Positions 7,397 through 16,540 are shown, counted from the first letter of the stretch. The stretch: 64,000 nucleotides of DNA from Rubrivivax gelatinosus (GCF_004340905.1 NZ_SLXD01000014.1:62001-126000), one strand, 5' to 3'. Translations and numbers: made by a program. The notes: generated by a model not told the origin, from the letters alone.

Positions 7397-8680
7397 ATGC
7401 TGACGACAGCGCTCGTGCTCGTGTTCGTCGCCGCCTATGCGGCGATCGCCCTGGAACATCCGCTCAAGGTCAACAAGTCGGCTTCGGCGCTGCTCGGCGC
7501 CGGCCTGCTGTGGACGATCTACGCCACCGTCTCGGCCGACCACCAGCGTGTCGGCGCCGAACTCGGCGAGTCGCTGATGGGCACGGCGCAGATCGTGTTC
7601 TTCCTGATGGGCGCGATGACCATCGTCGAGGTCGTCGACGCGCACAACGGCTTCCAGGTCATCACCGAGCGCATCCGCACGAAGACGCTGTCGTCGTTGC
7701 TGTGGCTGGTGGGCGTCGTCGCCTTCTTCCTCAGCGCGATCCTGGACAACCTGACGACGACCATCGTCATGGTCTCGCTGATGCGCAAGCTGCTCGACCG
7801 GCGCGAGGATCGGCTGTTCTTCGCCGGCATCATCGTCATCGCCGCCAATGCCGGCGGCGCCTGGACGCCGATCGGCGACGTCACGACGACGATGCTGTGG
7901 ATCGGCGGCCAGATCAGTGCGCTGGAGGTGATGAAGAGCGTCTTCCTGCCGTCGGTCGCCAGCCTGGCGGTGCCGTTGGCGGTGACGGCCTTCGTGCTGC
8001 GTGGCCGGCCGGTGCTGGCGCCGGCCGAACGCGAGGAGGACGACGGTGTCGTCACGACCGCCTTCGAACGCAAGCTGATGTTCTTCCTCGGGCTGGGCAT
8101 CCTGGTCGCGGTGCCGGTCTTCAAGACGCTGACGCACCTGCCGCCGTTCATGGGCATCCTGTTCGGCCTGGGCATCCTGTGGCTGGTCGGCGACCTGGTG
8201 CACCGCAACAAGGACGACGAGTACAAGCTGCGGTTCACGCTCGCGCATGCGCTCGGCAAGATCGACATGAGCTCGCTGGTGTTCTTCATCGGCATCCTGC
8301 TGTGCGTGGCGACGCTGGAGCACACCCACGTGCTGGCGGCACTGGCGCACTGGCTGGACGCCTCGATCGGCCGCCTGGACCTCATCGTCGTCGTCATCGG
8401 CATGGCCAGCGCGGTGGTCGACAACGTGCCGCTGGTCGCCGCGTCGATGGGCATGTACAGCCTGGCCGACTACCCGCCGGACCATTTCCTCTGGAGCTTC
8501 ATGGCCTACTGCGCCGGCACCGGCGGTTCGATCCTCGTCATCGGCTCGGCCGCGGGCGTGGCGGCGATGGGCATGGAGAAGATCGACTTCTTCTGGTACG
8601 TGCGCCGGATCAGCGGGCTGGCGCTGCTGGGGTACTTCGCCGGCGTCGCGATCTTCCTGCTGCAGCACCACCTGAGTTGA
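7397..8680 (+). CDS. nhaD: Na+/H+ antiporter NhaD
   Basis: Inner-membrane antiporter of 427 aa in the IT (ion transporter) superfamily, exchanging cytoplasmic Na+ or Li+ for H+. It has 11-13 hydrophobic helices and the conserved membrane segments LDNLTTTIVMVSLM and AGGAWTPIGDVTTTMLWIGGQ, with a second inverted half containing SAVVDNVPLVAASMGMY and GTGGSILVIGSAAGV. These two D-N-x-T/P and GG-S/T signatures are those of NhaD. The start at 7397 follows the structured leader directly, and no clear Shine-Dalgarno is exposed. The gene is monocistronic, with a terminator right after the stop. It sits before the rnf operon, whose complex may also pump Na+ or H+. Confidence 0.9.
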   Translation: MLTTALVLVFVAAYAAIALEHPLKVNKSASALLGAGLLWTIYATVSADHQRVGAELGESLMGTAQIVFFLMGAMTIVEVVDAHNGFQVITERIRTKTLSSLLWLVGVVAFFLSAILDNLTTTIVMVSLMRKLLDRREDRLFFAGIIVIAANAGGAWTPIGDVTTTMLWIGGQISALEVMKSVFLPSVASLAVPLAVTAFVLRGRPVLAPAEREEDDGVVTTAFERKLMFFLGLGILVAVPVFKTLTHLPPFMGILFGLGILWLVGDLVHRNKDDEYKLRFTLAHALGKIDMSSLVFFIGILLCVATLEHTHVLAALAHWLDASIGRLDLIVVVIGMASAVVDNVPLVAASMGMYSLADYPPDHFLWSFMAYCAGTGGSILVIGSAAGVAAMGMEKIDFFWYVRRISGLALLGYFAGVAIFLLQHHLS

Positions 8681-8681
8681 C

Positions 8682-8720
8682 GCACGAGCGCTGGATTCAG
8701 CGATTCGTGCTTGTGATTTT
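8682..8720 (+). terminator. Intrinsic terminator after nhaD
   Basis: An imperfect hairpin, GCACGA-gc-GCTG with CAGC-ga-TTCGTGC, begins 2 bp after the nhaD stop and is followed by TTGTGATTTT. It should end the nhaD transcript and separate it from the rnf operon. Confidence 0.65.
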
Positions 8721-8762
8721 GGGGTTTGCCCGGGCCGCGTTTCCCGCCAGATGAAGTCGTTT

Positions 8763-8803
8763 GTCGTTCGTCAATCCGGGTGGGTGGGGCGACGCGTCCA
8801 ATT
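8763..8803 (+). repeat. Bipartite CGTCAAT / CGTCCAAT element, copy B
   Basis: The second copy of the paired box: CGTCAAT at 8769-8775 and CGTCCAAT at 8795-8802, again 26 bp apart, within GTTCGTCAATC...GCGTCCAAT. It lies about 280 bp before rnfB, just after the nhaD terminator, and probably marks the start of the rnf transcript or a regulator site shared by the two units. Confidence 0.5.
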
Positions 8804-9083
8804 CGTTTCAGGGCCGCACCGCCATCGTGGTACGGCCCGGGTTTCGGCGGTCAACGTGGTCGCCGGCGTAGTGAAGTGGTCTGTCAGACCGATCTCTGGC
8901 TGCCCTGTGAACGACGCTTCATCCCGCCGCCGACCGGCGTCAGGAGTTGCCGACGCTTTGCATGCGTAGCCCCGCCGCATCCGGCTGTCGCCGGCCGCGG
9001 CTCGACTTTCGCACTGGCATCGGACGCTCTTGCGGGCTGGGCGCTGTGTGGCGCATGAGCAGGACGGTCCGGGAGAGGTTTCG
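8804..9083 (+). promoter_or_regulatory. Leader/regulatory region upstream of rnfB
   Basis: A long untranslated stretch without a convincing gene. It holds a hairpin, GGGCCG (8811-8816) with CGGCCC (8833-8838) extended by ACC/GGT, and a perfect 13-bp palindrome GGTCTG-T-CAGACC at 8878-8890 that looks like an operator. The rnfB ribosome binding site GGGAGAGG is at 9071-9078. I found no good FNR box or sigma54 site. Confidence 0.45.
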
Positions 9084-9962
9084 ATGGAGCAGTTAGGGGT
9101 CTTCGGCATCGCGGGTGGCTTCATGGCGGCGCTGGGCGTTGCGCTGGCCGGCGTGCTCGCGTTCGCCAACCGGCGCCTGTCGGTGCAGGAGGATCCGCGC
9201 ATCGACCAGGTCGAGGAACTGCTGCCCAAGTCCAACTGCGGCGCCTGCGGCCTGGCCGGCTGCCGCAACTTCGCCGAGAAGGTCGTCTGCGGCGAGGTGG
9301 TGCCGGCGCGCTGCACGGTCAGCAGCCCGGACCAGGTCGGCTCGATCGCGAAGCTGCTGGGTGTCGGTGCCGGCGAGGTCGAGAAGCGCGTTGCCCGCCT
9401 GGCCTGCGCCGGCGGCAAGCACGTGGCGCGCATGCGCGCCCATTACGCCGGCCTGGAGACCTGCCGCGCCGCGGCCGTGGTCAGCGGCGGCGGCAAGGAA
9501 TGCGCGTGGGGCTGCCTGGGCCTGGGCGACTGCGTCTCCGTCTGCAAGCACGGCGCGATCACGCTGGACCTGCACGGCCTGCCGGTCGTCGACGTCGACA
9601 AGTGCACCGCCTGCAACGACTGCGTCGAGGTCTGCCCCAAGGGGCTGTTCTCGGTCGAGCCGGCCGACCGCCGGCTGTGGATCGCCTGCCGCAACCGCGC
9701 CGAGGGCGATGTCGCCGAAGCCTCCTGCGAAGTCGCCTGCACCGCCTGCGGCCGCTGCGTCGCCGACGCGCCCGACGGCCTGATGGCGCTGAAGAACAAC
9801 CTGGTGGAGATCGACTACGGCTGGAACGACCAGGCCGAGCGCCGCTTCACCGACCGCTGTCCGACCGGCGCGATCGTCTGGTTCGACGACCGCGGCCGCC
9901 CGCTGCGCGGCCATGCCGCCAAGAAGATCCTGCGCCACGACGCGCTGCCGGTGCGCCAGTAA
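9084..9962 (+). CDS. rnfB: Rnf complex iron-sulfur subunit RnfB
   Basis: Ferredoxin-like subunit that receives electrons from ferredoxin in the Rnf complex, 292 aa. Residues 1-28 are a membrane anchor (GVFGIAGGFMAALGVALAGVLAFA). The Fes-type cluster motif is C52-G-A-C55-G-L-A-G-C60 with C69; two 4Fe-4S motifs follow, ECAWGCLGLGDCVSVC and CTACNDCVEVCP, and a further set CEVACTACGRC ends the protein. It is longer than the roughly 190-aa E. coli RsxB, like the RnfB of other ferredoxin-linked bacteria. Start chosen at 9084 for the strong GGGAGAGG. It is the first gene of the operon and precedes the PFOR gene by 49 bp. Confidence 0.9.
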   Translation: MEQLGVFGIAGGFMAALGVALAGVLAFANRRLSVQEDPRIDQVEELLPKSNCGACGLAGCRNFAEKVVCGEVVPARCTVSSPDQVGSIAKLLGVGAGEVEKRVARLACAGGKHVARMRAHYAGLETCRAAAVVSGGGKECAWGCLGLGDCVSVCKHGAITLDLHGLPVVDVDKCTACNDCVEVCPKGLFSVEPADRRLWIACRNRAEGDVAEASCEVACTACGRCVADAPDGLMALKNNLVEIDYGWNDQAERRFTDRCPTGAIVWFDDRGRPLRGHAAKKILRHDALPVRQ

Positions 9963-10011
9963 TCCCGCGCACCCGCCCCACCGTTTTCAACATCCGCCCG
10001 AGGAACCCCAA

Positions 10012-13000
10012 ATGCTGAAGAAGGTCATCGACTACCTGACCGGCGAGCACCGCCGCGACAGCGGGCCGCAAACCGTCAAGTACCCCGGCGTGCGCGACGC
10101 GGTCGACGGCAACACCGCCGTCATCATGGTCGAGCGCGAGGCCTCGGACGCCGCCGGCGCCTACCCGATCACGCCGTCGACGCAGATGGGCGAGTACTGG
10201 GCGCAGGAAGTGGCCGCCGGCCATCTGAACGTCTCCGACCGGCCGCTGATCTTCGTCGAGCCCGAGAGCGAACACGCCGCCGCCGGCGTCACCGCCGGCA
10301 TGTCGATGACGGGCCTGCGCGCGACCAACTTCTCCTCCGGCCAGGGCATCGCCTTCATGCACGAGTCGCTGTACGCGACGGTCGGCAAGCGCCTGCCCTA
10401 CGTGCTGAACATGGGCTGCCGCGCGATCACCAAGGCCAGCCTGAACGTGCACGCCGGCCACGACGACTACCACTGCATCGACGACACCGGCTTCATCCAG
10501 GTGATGGCCAAGAGCGCCACCGAGGCCGCCGACCTGAACCTCATCGCGCGCAAGCTCGCCGAGCTGTCGCTGACGCCGGCCATCGTCGGCCAGGACGGCT
10601 TCCTGACGACGCACCTGATCGAGTCGGCGCGCATCCCCGAGCGTGAGCTCGTCGCCGAGTACCTCGGCCGCCCCGACGACCTGATCGATTCGCCGACGCC
10701 GGCGCAGGCCATGGTCTACGGCCCCAAGCGCCGCCGCGTGCCGGCGATCTGGGACGTCGACGTGCCGCTGCTGTCGGGTTCGGTGCAGAACCAGGACGCC
10801 TACATGCAGGCCGTGGCCGCGCAGCGGCCGTACTTCTTCGACGCCATCGAGGCGCTGTCCGAGCAGTGCATGGCCGAGTACGCCGCGCTGACCGGCCGCC
10901 GCTACGGCCGCGTCGGCGGCTGGAAGCTGGAGGACGCCGACTACGTCATCGTTGGCATGGGCAGCATGGTCGTGCAGGCCGAGGCCGTCGCCGACTACCT
11001 GCGCGAGACCCGCAAGCTGAAGGTGGGTGTCCTCAACATCACGATGTTCCGCCCCTTCCCGGGTGACCTGGTCGGCCAGGCGCTGCGCGGCAAGAAGGGC
11101 GTCGTCGTGCTCGAGCGCACCGACCAGCCGCTGGCCGAGGACCTGCCGCTGGTGCGCGAGCTGCGCGCCTCGCTGTCCAAGGCGCTGGAGAACGGCCTGG
11201 CCGGCGCCGACACGCTGCCGCACAAGAACTACGCCTCGATCACGCCGCAGGAGATGCCGCGCCTGTACTCGGGCTGCTACGGCCTGGGTTCGCGCGACCT
11301 GCAGCCCGAGGGCCTGATCGGTGCCGTCGAGAACATGCTGCCGGGCGGCGCGAAGAAGCCGTTCTTCTACCTCTCGGTGGACGTCGAGCGCGACCCGCTG
11401 AACCCGAAGGACGAGCTGCACCAGCAGGCCGTGAAGGCCGGCTACCCGAAGGCCGCCGACGTCGTCGTGCGCGGCAGCGAGAACCCGAACCTGATGCCCA
11501 AGGGCGCGATCACGGTGCGCATGCACTCGATCGGCGGCTGGGGCGCGATGACCACCGGCAAGAACCTGGCGATGACGCTGTTCGAGCTGCTGGACTACGA
11601 GATCAAGGCCAACCCGAAGTACGGCTCGGAGAAGAAGGGCCAGCCGACGACCTACTACCTGTCGGCGGCGCCCGAGACCATCCGCGTCAACTGCGAGTAC
11701 GTCAGCGTCGACGTCGTGCTGTCGCCCGACCCGGCGGTGTTCGGCCACTCCAACCCGCTGGCCGGCCTGAAGAAGGGCGGCGTCTTCATCATCCAGAGCA
11801 ACCTGGGTGACGCCACCTGGGCCGCGTTCCCGCGCTGGGCGCAGCAGCACATCGTCGACAACGGCATCCGCGTCTTCTACCTCGACGCCTTCCAGATCGC
11901 GCGCGAGGAGGCCGGCAGCGCCGACCTGCAGCTGCGCATGCAGGGCAACGCCTTCCAGGGCGCGTTCTTCGCTGCCACCTCGGTGCGCGAGAACGCCGGC
12001 CTGTCCGAGGAGGCGCTGTTCCGCGCCATCGAGAAGCAGCTCGAGGCCAAGTTCGGCTCCAAGGGCGCGCGTGTCGTGCAGAACAATGTCACCGTCGTGC
12101 GCCGCGGCTTCGACGAGCTGCGCGAGATCGTCGACAAGACCGTCGGCACCGCGGTCGCGCCGCGCGCCGCCGCCGCCGCGCTGCCGATCACGCTGCTGCG
12201 CACGCCCAAGGGCGACGACAAGGCGCTGCCTCCGGTGGCCGACATCCACCGCTTCTGGGAGCAGACCGGCCACTTCTACGCCACCGGCAAGGGCAACGAC
12301 AACCTGCTCGACCCGTTCATCGGCGCCTCGCTGGTGCCGGCGGCCACCGGCATCTTCCGCGACATGACCGGCATCCGCTTCGAGCACCCGGAGTGGATCG
12401 CCGACAAGTGCACCGCCTGCGGCAAGTGCGTCACCGCCTGCCCCGACAGCGCGATGCCGGGCCTGGTCAACAAGACCGACGAGGTCTTCGCCACGGCGCT
12501 CAACCGCGTCGAGTGCGGCGGCACGCCGACACGCTTCCTGCGCCGTGCGGTGCGCACCGCCGACAAGAAGCTGCGCGGCCTGATCGGCAAGGGTGACGGC
12601 GTCGCCGTGCGCCCGCTCGTCGATCAGGCGATCGCCGCCACCGTCGCCGAGGCGCCGGAGGAGGACCGCGAGAAGATGGCCGCCGAGTTCGAGCTGCTGA
12701 AGGCCCAGCTCGGCGACTTCAAGTTCTCCGCCACCAAGCCCTACTGGCAGGTGCGCGAGAAGAAGAACCCCGGCAGCGGCGGCCTGTTCTCGATCACCGT
12801 CAACCCGCTGACCTGCAAGGCCTGCGGCCTGTGCGTCAACGTCTGCAACGACGGCGCGCTGAAGATGGTCACGCAGACCGAGGAGTCGGTCGAGGCGCTG
12901 CGCCGCGACTGGAACTTCTGGCTCGACCTGCCGACGACCAGCCGCGAGTTCATCCGCGTCGAGAACATCGACGAGAAGAGCGGCGCGCTGGAGACGCTGC

Positions 13001-15099
13001 TGTTCGACAAGGCAGTCTACAACTCGATGAACTGCGGCGACGGCGCCTGCCTGGGCTGCGGCGAGAAGACCGCGATCCACCTCTTCACCGCCGCCGTCGC
13101 GGCGCTGATGCAGCACCGCGTCAAGCCCTTCGTCGCCAAGCTCGACACGCTGATCGACGGCCTGCAGCAGCATCTGCGCAACCGCCTGGCGGAGTCGGTG
13201 GACGTCTCCGACACCGGCGCCGTGCTGCGTGCGGTGGAGGCCAACGCCCAGCACGACCTGACGCTGTCCAAGCTCGCCGACAGCCTGTCCGCCGGCAAGC
13301 CCTCGCAGCCGCTGGACCCGGCCTGGGTGCGCCGCGTGGCGCAGCTGCTGGAGAAGCTCAAGGACCTGCGCTGGCGCTATGTCGAGGGTCCGACGGGCCG
13401 CGGCCGCTCGACGATGGGCCTGGTCAACTCCACGGGCTGCACCTCGGTGTGGGGCTCGAGCTTCCCGTACCACCCGTACCCCTTCCCCTGGACCTCGCAC
13501 CTGTTCCAGGACTCGCCGTCGGTGGCGATGGGCCTGTTCGAGGGCCACATGGCCAAGATGGCCGAGGGCTTCAAGGCCGTGCGCATGGCCGAGATGGAGC
13601 TCGGCGGCAAGTACGTCGAGGAGCGTGACGGCAACTTCTTCAAGCGCTTCAACTGGGAGCAGTTCAGCGACGAGGAATGGAAGCTGTGCCCGCCGGTCGT
13701 CAGCCTCGGCGGTGACGGCGCGATGTACGACATCGGCTTCCAGAACCTGTCGCGCCTGCTGATGTCGGGCAAGCCGGTGAAGGTGCTGGTCGTCGACACC
13801 CAGGTCTATTCCAACACCGGCGGCCAGGCCTGCACCTCGGGCTTCATCGGTCAGGTGTCGGACATGGCGCCCTACGGCAGCGCCTGGCACGGCAAGGTCG
13901 AGCCGCGCAAGGAGATCAGCCTGATCGGCATGGCGCACCGCACCGCCTTCGTCATGCAGGGCACGATCGCCCACGCGACCAAGCTGCTCGACGGCTTCAT
14001 CGACGGCCTGAACTCGCGCCGCCCGGCGCTGTTCAACGTCTACGCCGTCTGCCCGCCGGAACACGGCGTCGGCGACGACAAGAGCGTCGACCAGAGCAAG
14101 CTGGCCGTCGAGAGCCGCGCCTACCCGCTGTTCCGCTACGACCCGGACGCCGGCACCACCTTCGCCGAATGCGTCAGCCTGGCCGGCAACCCGGCGATGA
14201 GCGCCGACTGGCCGACCTACAAGCTGAAGTACCTCGACGAGAACGGCACCGAGCAGCGCATGGACCTGCCGGTGACCTTCGCCGACTTCGCCGCCACCGA
14301 GGCCCGTTTCGCCAAGCACTTCCGCAAGGCGCCGCCGGAGACCTGGAACGACTCGATGATCCCGCTGGCCGAGCTGGTGGCGCTGCCGCCGGCCGAGCGC
14401 GGCGGCCGTTACCCCTACATCTGGGCCGTCGACGCCAAGCGCCGCCTGATGCGCCTGCTGGTGGCCGAGGAACTGGTCAAGGCCTGCGAGGAGCGGCTGC
14501 AGTACTGGAAGCAGCTGCGCGACCTGGTGACGCGCGAGAAGCCGGCCGACATCGGCGCCATCACCGAGCGTGTGCGCGGTGAACTGCTGCAGAAGCTGAG
14601 TTCGGCGCTCGCGGCGCCGGCGGCGGCCGCTCCGGTGGCTGCCCCCGTGGCCGCGCCGGTCGCCGCACCGGTGGTTGCGCCGGTGGTTGCGCCGGTGGCC
14701 GTGGTGCCCGCACCGATCGCCGCGGCGCCGGTGGCAGCCGTGGCCCCGGCGGCGCCTGCCGCTGCGGTGGCGCCATCCGAGCCGGCTCCGGCCGCCAAGG
14801 CGGCCGCACCCGCCGCGCCTGCCGCCGAAGCGGCACCGGCCGAGACGGCGCACGAGCCGGTCTGGGTCGAGAGCCCCGAGTGCTCGGCCTGCGACGAGTG
14901 CATCACGCTGGCCCCGGGCGTCTTCGCCTACGACGGCCGCCGCCGGGCGGTCGTCATCAACCCGAAGGGCGCGAGCTACTCGGACATCGTGAAGGCGGCG
15001 GAGAAGTGCACCGCCGGCTGCCTGCACCCGGGAACCCCGTGGAACCCCGCCGAGCCGAACCTCGAGAAGCTGAAGAAGCGGGCGGCGAAGTACAACTGA
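10012..15099 (+). CDS. nifJ: Giant pyruvate:ferredoxin oxidoreductase with C-terminal ferredoxin fusion
   Basis: Catalyses pyruvate + CoA + oxidised ferredoxin to acetyl-CoA + CO2 + reduced ferredoxin, or the reverse. The 1695 aa exceed the usual NifJ length of about 1170-1200. Order: pyrimidine-type domain with YPITPSTQMGEYW; gamma domain MHSIGGWGAMTTGKNLA; 4Fe-4S motif C800-TACGKCVTAC; second motif from C935 (CKACGLCVNVC); CGDGACLGCGEKT near 1008-1020; thiamine site GDGAMYDIG (1234) to NTGGQ (1268). Two additions stand out: a mostly helical insert of roughly 100 residues between GCGEKT and NSTGC, and an Ala/Pro/Val linker (about 1532-1612) leading to a ferredoxin domain with C1624, C1627, C1630 and C1666. 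It sits between rnfB and rnfC, so it most likely feeds Rnf directly. Confidence 0.88.
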   Translation: MLKKVIDYLTGEHRRDSGPQTVKYPGVRDAVDGNTAVIMVEREASDAAGAYPITPSTQMGEYWAQEVAAGHLNVSDRPLIFVEPESEHAAAGVTAGMSMTGLRATNFSSGQGIAFMHESLYATVGKRLPYVLNMGCRAITKASLNVHAGHDDYHCIDDTGFIQVMAKSATEAADLNLIARKLAELSLTPAIVGQDGFLTTHLIESARIPERELVAEYLGRPDDLIDSPTPAQAMVYGPKRRRVPAIWDVDVPLLSGSVQNQDAYMQAVAAQRPYFFDAIEALSEQCMAEYAALTGRRYGRVGGWKLEDADYVIVGMGSMVVQAEAVADYLRETRKLKVGVLNITMFRPFPGDLVGQALRGKKGVVVLERTDQPLAEDLPLVRELRASLSKALENGLAGADTLPHKNYASITPQEMPRLYSGCYGLGSRDLQPEGLIGAVENMLPGGAKKPFFYLSVDVERDPLNPKDELHQQAVKAGYPKAADVVVRGSENPNLMPKGAITVRMHSIGGWGAMTTGKNLAMTLFELLDYEIKANPKYGSEKKGQPTTYYLSAAPETIRVNCEYVSVDVVLSPDPAVFGHSNPLAGLKKGGVFIIQSNLGDATWAAFPRWAQQHIVDNGIRVFYLDAFQIAREEAGSADLQLRMQGNAFQGAFFAATSVRENAGLSEEALFRAIEKQLEAKFGSKGARVVQNNVTVVRRGFDELREIVDKTVGTAVAPRAAAAALPITLLRTPKGDDKALPPVADIHRFWEQTGHFYATGKGNDNLLDPFIGASLVPAATGIFRDMTGIRFEHPEWIADKCTACGKCVTACPDSAMPGLVNKTDEVFATALNRVECGGTPTRFLRRAVRTADKKLRGLIGKGDGVAVRPLVDQAIAATVAEAPEEDREKMAAEFELLKAQLGDFKFSATKPYWQVREKKNPGSGGLFSITVNPLTCKACGLCVNVCNDGALKMVTQTEESVEALRRDWNFWLDLPTTSREFIRVENIDEKSGALETLLFDKAVYNSMNCGDGACLGCGEKTAIHLFTAAVAALMQHRVKPFVAKLDTLIDGLQQHLRNRLAESVDVSDTGAVLRAVEANAQHDLTLSKLADSLSAGKPSQPLDPAWVRRVAQLLEKLKDLRWRYVEGPTGRGRSTMGLVNSTGCTSVWGSSFPYHPYPFPWTSHLFQDSPSVAMGLFEGHMAKMAEGFKAVRMAEMELGGKYVEERDGNFFKRFNWEQFSDEEWKLCPPVVSLGGDGAMYDIGFQNLSRLLMSGKPVKVLVVDTQVYSNTGGQACTSGFIGQVSDMAPYGSAWHGKVEPRKEISLIGMAHRTAFVMQGTIAHATKLLDGFIDGLNSRRPALFNVYAVCPPEHGVGDDKSVDQSKLAVESRAYPLFRYDPDAGTTFAECVSLAGNPAMSADWPTYKLKYLDENGTEQRMDLPVTFADFAATEARFAKHFRKAPPETWNDSMIPLAELVALPPAERGGRYPYIWAVDAKRRLMRLLVAEELVKACEERLQYWKQLRDLVTREKPADIGAITERVRGELLQKLSSALAAPAAAAPVAAPVAAPVAAPVVAPVVAPVAVVPAPIAAAPVAAVAPAAPAAAVAPSEPAPAAKAAAPAAPAAEAAPAETAHEPVWVESPECSACDECITLAPGVFAYDGRRRAVVINPKGASYSDIVKAAEKCTAGCLHPGTPWNPAEPNLEKLKKRAAKYN
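14605..14850 (+). repeat. Ala/Pro/Val repeat encoding a flexible linker inside nifJ
   Basis: In-frame imperfect 12-base repeats (CCGGTGGCCGCG-like, with two identical CCGGTGGTTGCG units) encode runs of APVAAPVAAPVVAP followed by Ala-rich sequence. This resembles the mobile linkers of lipoyl and biotinyl proteins and would let the terminal ferredoxin swing between the PFOR core and a partner. Repeat number may vary between strains. Confidence 0.75.
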
Positions 15100-15152
15100 T
15101 GGACAAGAGCGCCCCCGGCCGCCTGCGGCGGCCGGTTCCCGAGGGGAACTGA
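15099..15152 (+). other. 17-codon linker ORF between nifJ and rnfC
   Basis: The ATG at 15099 overlaps the nifJ stop (TGATG) and the TGA at 15150-15152 overlaps the rnfC ATG (again TGATG). The DNA contains two hairpins, GGCCGCC-tgc-GGCGGCC and GTTCCC-ga-GGGGAAC, and the rnfC ribosome site GAGGGGAAC lies inside it. It plays the same structural role as the 24-codon linker ORFs elsewhere in the window, though the sequence is only loosely similar. A functional peptide is doubtful. Confidence 0.4.
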
Positions 15153-16540
15153 TGAAGCTGCTCAACTTCCTGCGTGGCGAGACCTTCGCACGCGGCATCC
15201 ACCCGCCGGAGCACAAGCACACGGCGGCGACGCCGATCCGGCGCCTGCCCTGGGCCGACGAGCTCGTCGTGCCGCTGGCGCAGCACATCGGCAAGCCGGC
15301 GCAGGCTCTCGTGCGTGTCGGCGAGGAGCTCGTGCGCGGCCAGCCGATCGCCAAGGCCGACGGCTGGTTGTCGGTGCCGCATCACGCGCCGGCCACCGGC
15401 GTCGTCAAGGCGATCGAGCTGCGGCCCAGCGCACGCGGGCCGTGGACACCGTCCATCGTCATCCGTCCGCACGCCGCCGCGACCCAGGAAGACCTGTGGG
15501 GCGTGGCGCGCGACACCGACACGATGACGCCCGACGAGATCCTGCAGGCCGTCTGGGATGCCGGCCTCGTCGGCCTGGGCGGCGCGGCCTTCCCGACGCA
15601 CGCCAAGCTGAAGGTGCCGCCGCAGGCCCAGGTGCACACGCTGGTCATCAACGGCTGCGAGTGCGAGCCGTACCTGACATGCGACCACCGCACGATGGTC
15701 GAGGAGGCGGCGGCGCTGGTGCGCGGCATCGCGCTGTCGATGCGCGCCACCGGGGCGGTGCGCGCCATCGTCGGCATCGAGGACAACAAGCCCGACGCGG
15801 TGCTGGCGGTGAAGGCCGCGATCGCCGCGGCCGGGCTGGAGAACGTCTTCGCCGAGGCGGTGCCGACCAAGTACCCGCAGGGCTCGGAGAAGATGCTGAT
15901 CATGTCGCTGTTCGGGGTGGAGATCCCGTCCGGGCAGCTGCCGGTGTCGCTGGGCATGGTGATGAACAACGTCGGCACGATGGCCGCGATCGGCAAGCTG
16001 CTGCCGGCCGGCCAGGGGCTGACCGAGCGCGTGGTGACGATCGCCGGCCCCGGCGTCGTGCGCCCGGGCGACTACCGCGTGCCGCTGGGCACGCCGATCT
16101 CCTTCGTGCTCGACTTCGCCGGCGCGCCGCGCGACGCCACCAGCGCCTGCCAGCTGGTGCTCGGTGGCCCGATGATGGGCCAGTCGGTGGCCGCGCTGGA
16201 CACGCCGGTGACCAAGGGCGTCTCCGGCGTGCTCGTCTTCCGCCGCGAGGACATGGCCGAGCGCGACGAGCGCCGCACCTACCCGTGCATCAAGTGCGGC
16301 CAGTGCGTCGAGAGCTGCCCGATGGGCCTGAACCCGTCGGCGCTGGGCATGCTGGCGGCCAAGCGCGAGTACGACGAGATGGGCGCGCACTACCACCTCG
16401 GCGAGTGTTTCGAGTGCGGCTGCTGCACCTACGTCTGCCCGTCCAACATCCCGCTGGTGCAGCAGTTCCGCGTCGCCAAGCAGGTGCTGCGCGAACGCGC
16501 CGCCTCGGCTCCTGCCGCGCCCGCGGCCACGCGCGGCTGA
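15152..16540 (+). CDS. rnfC: Rnf complex subunit RnfC
   Basis: Peripheral subunit of 462 aa that binds NADH and FMN and carries two 4Fe-4S clusters. The N-terminal RnfC barrel (GIHPPEHKH) is followed by the glycine-rich nucleotide region GLVGLGGAAFPTHAKL and EPYLTCDHRTM. Cluster motifs are CIKCGQCVESCP (from C379) and CFECGCCTYVCP (from C419). It is shorter than E. coli RsxC, lacking the long repetitive C-terminal tail. Start at 15152 with GAGGGGAAC upstream. It lies directly after PFOR and 13 bp before rnfD. Confidence 0.93.
   Translation: MKLLNFLRGETFARGIHPPEHKHTAATPIRRLPWADELVVPLAQHIGKPAQALVRVGEELVRGQPIAKADGWLSVPHHAPATGVVKAIELRPSARGPWTPSIVIRPHAAATQEDLWGVARDTDTMTPDEILQAVWDAGLVGLGGAAFPTHAKLKVPPQAQVHTLVINGCECEPYLTCDHRTMVEEAAALVRGIALSMRATGAVRAIVGIEDNKPDAVLAVKAAIAAAGLENVFAEAVPTKYPQGSEKMLIMSLFGVEIPSGQLPVSLGMVMNNVGTMAAIGKLLPAGQGLTERVVTIAGPGVVRPGDYRVPLGTPISFVLDFAGAPRDATSACQLVLGGPMMGQSVAALDTPVTKGVSGVLVFRREDMAERDERRTYPCIKCGQCVESCPMGLNPSALGMLAAKREYDEMGAHYHLGECFECGCCTYVCPSNIPLVQQFRVAKQVLRERAASAPAAPAATRG

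Noticed and set aside
9019..9040. TGGCA...TTGC before rnfB as a sigma54 promoter
   Set aside because: The GG-to-GC distance is 16 bp, not the required 12.
14605..14850. Repeats in nifJ as a CRISPR or mobile repeat
   Set aside because: The units are in frame, short and imperfect, and encode a protein linker.
9847..15354. A very long open frame antisense to nifJ (about 1835 codons)
   Set aside because: It mirrors the GC-rich codon pattern of nifJ, is rich in Arg, Ala, Gly and His without any domain, and nifJ itself has strong motifs throughout.
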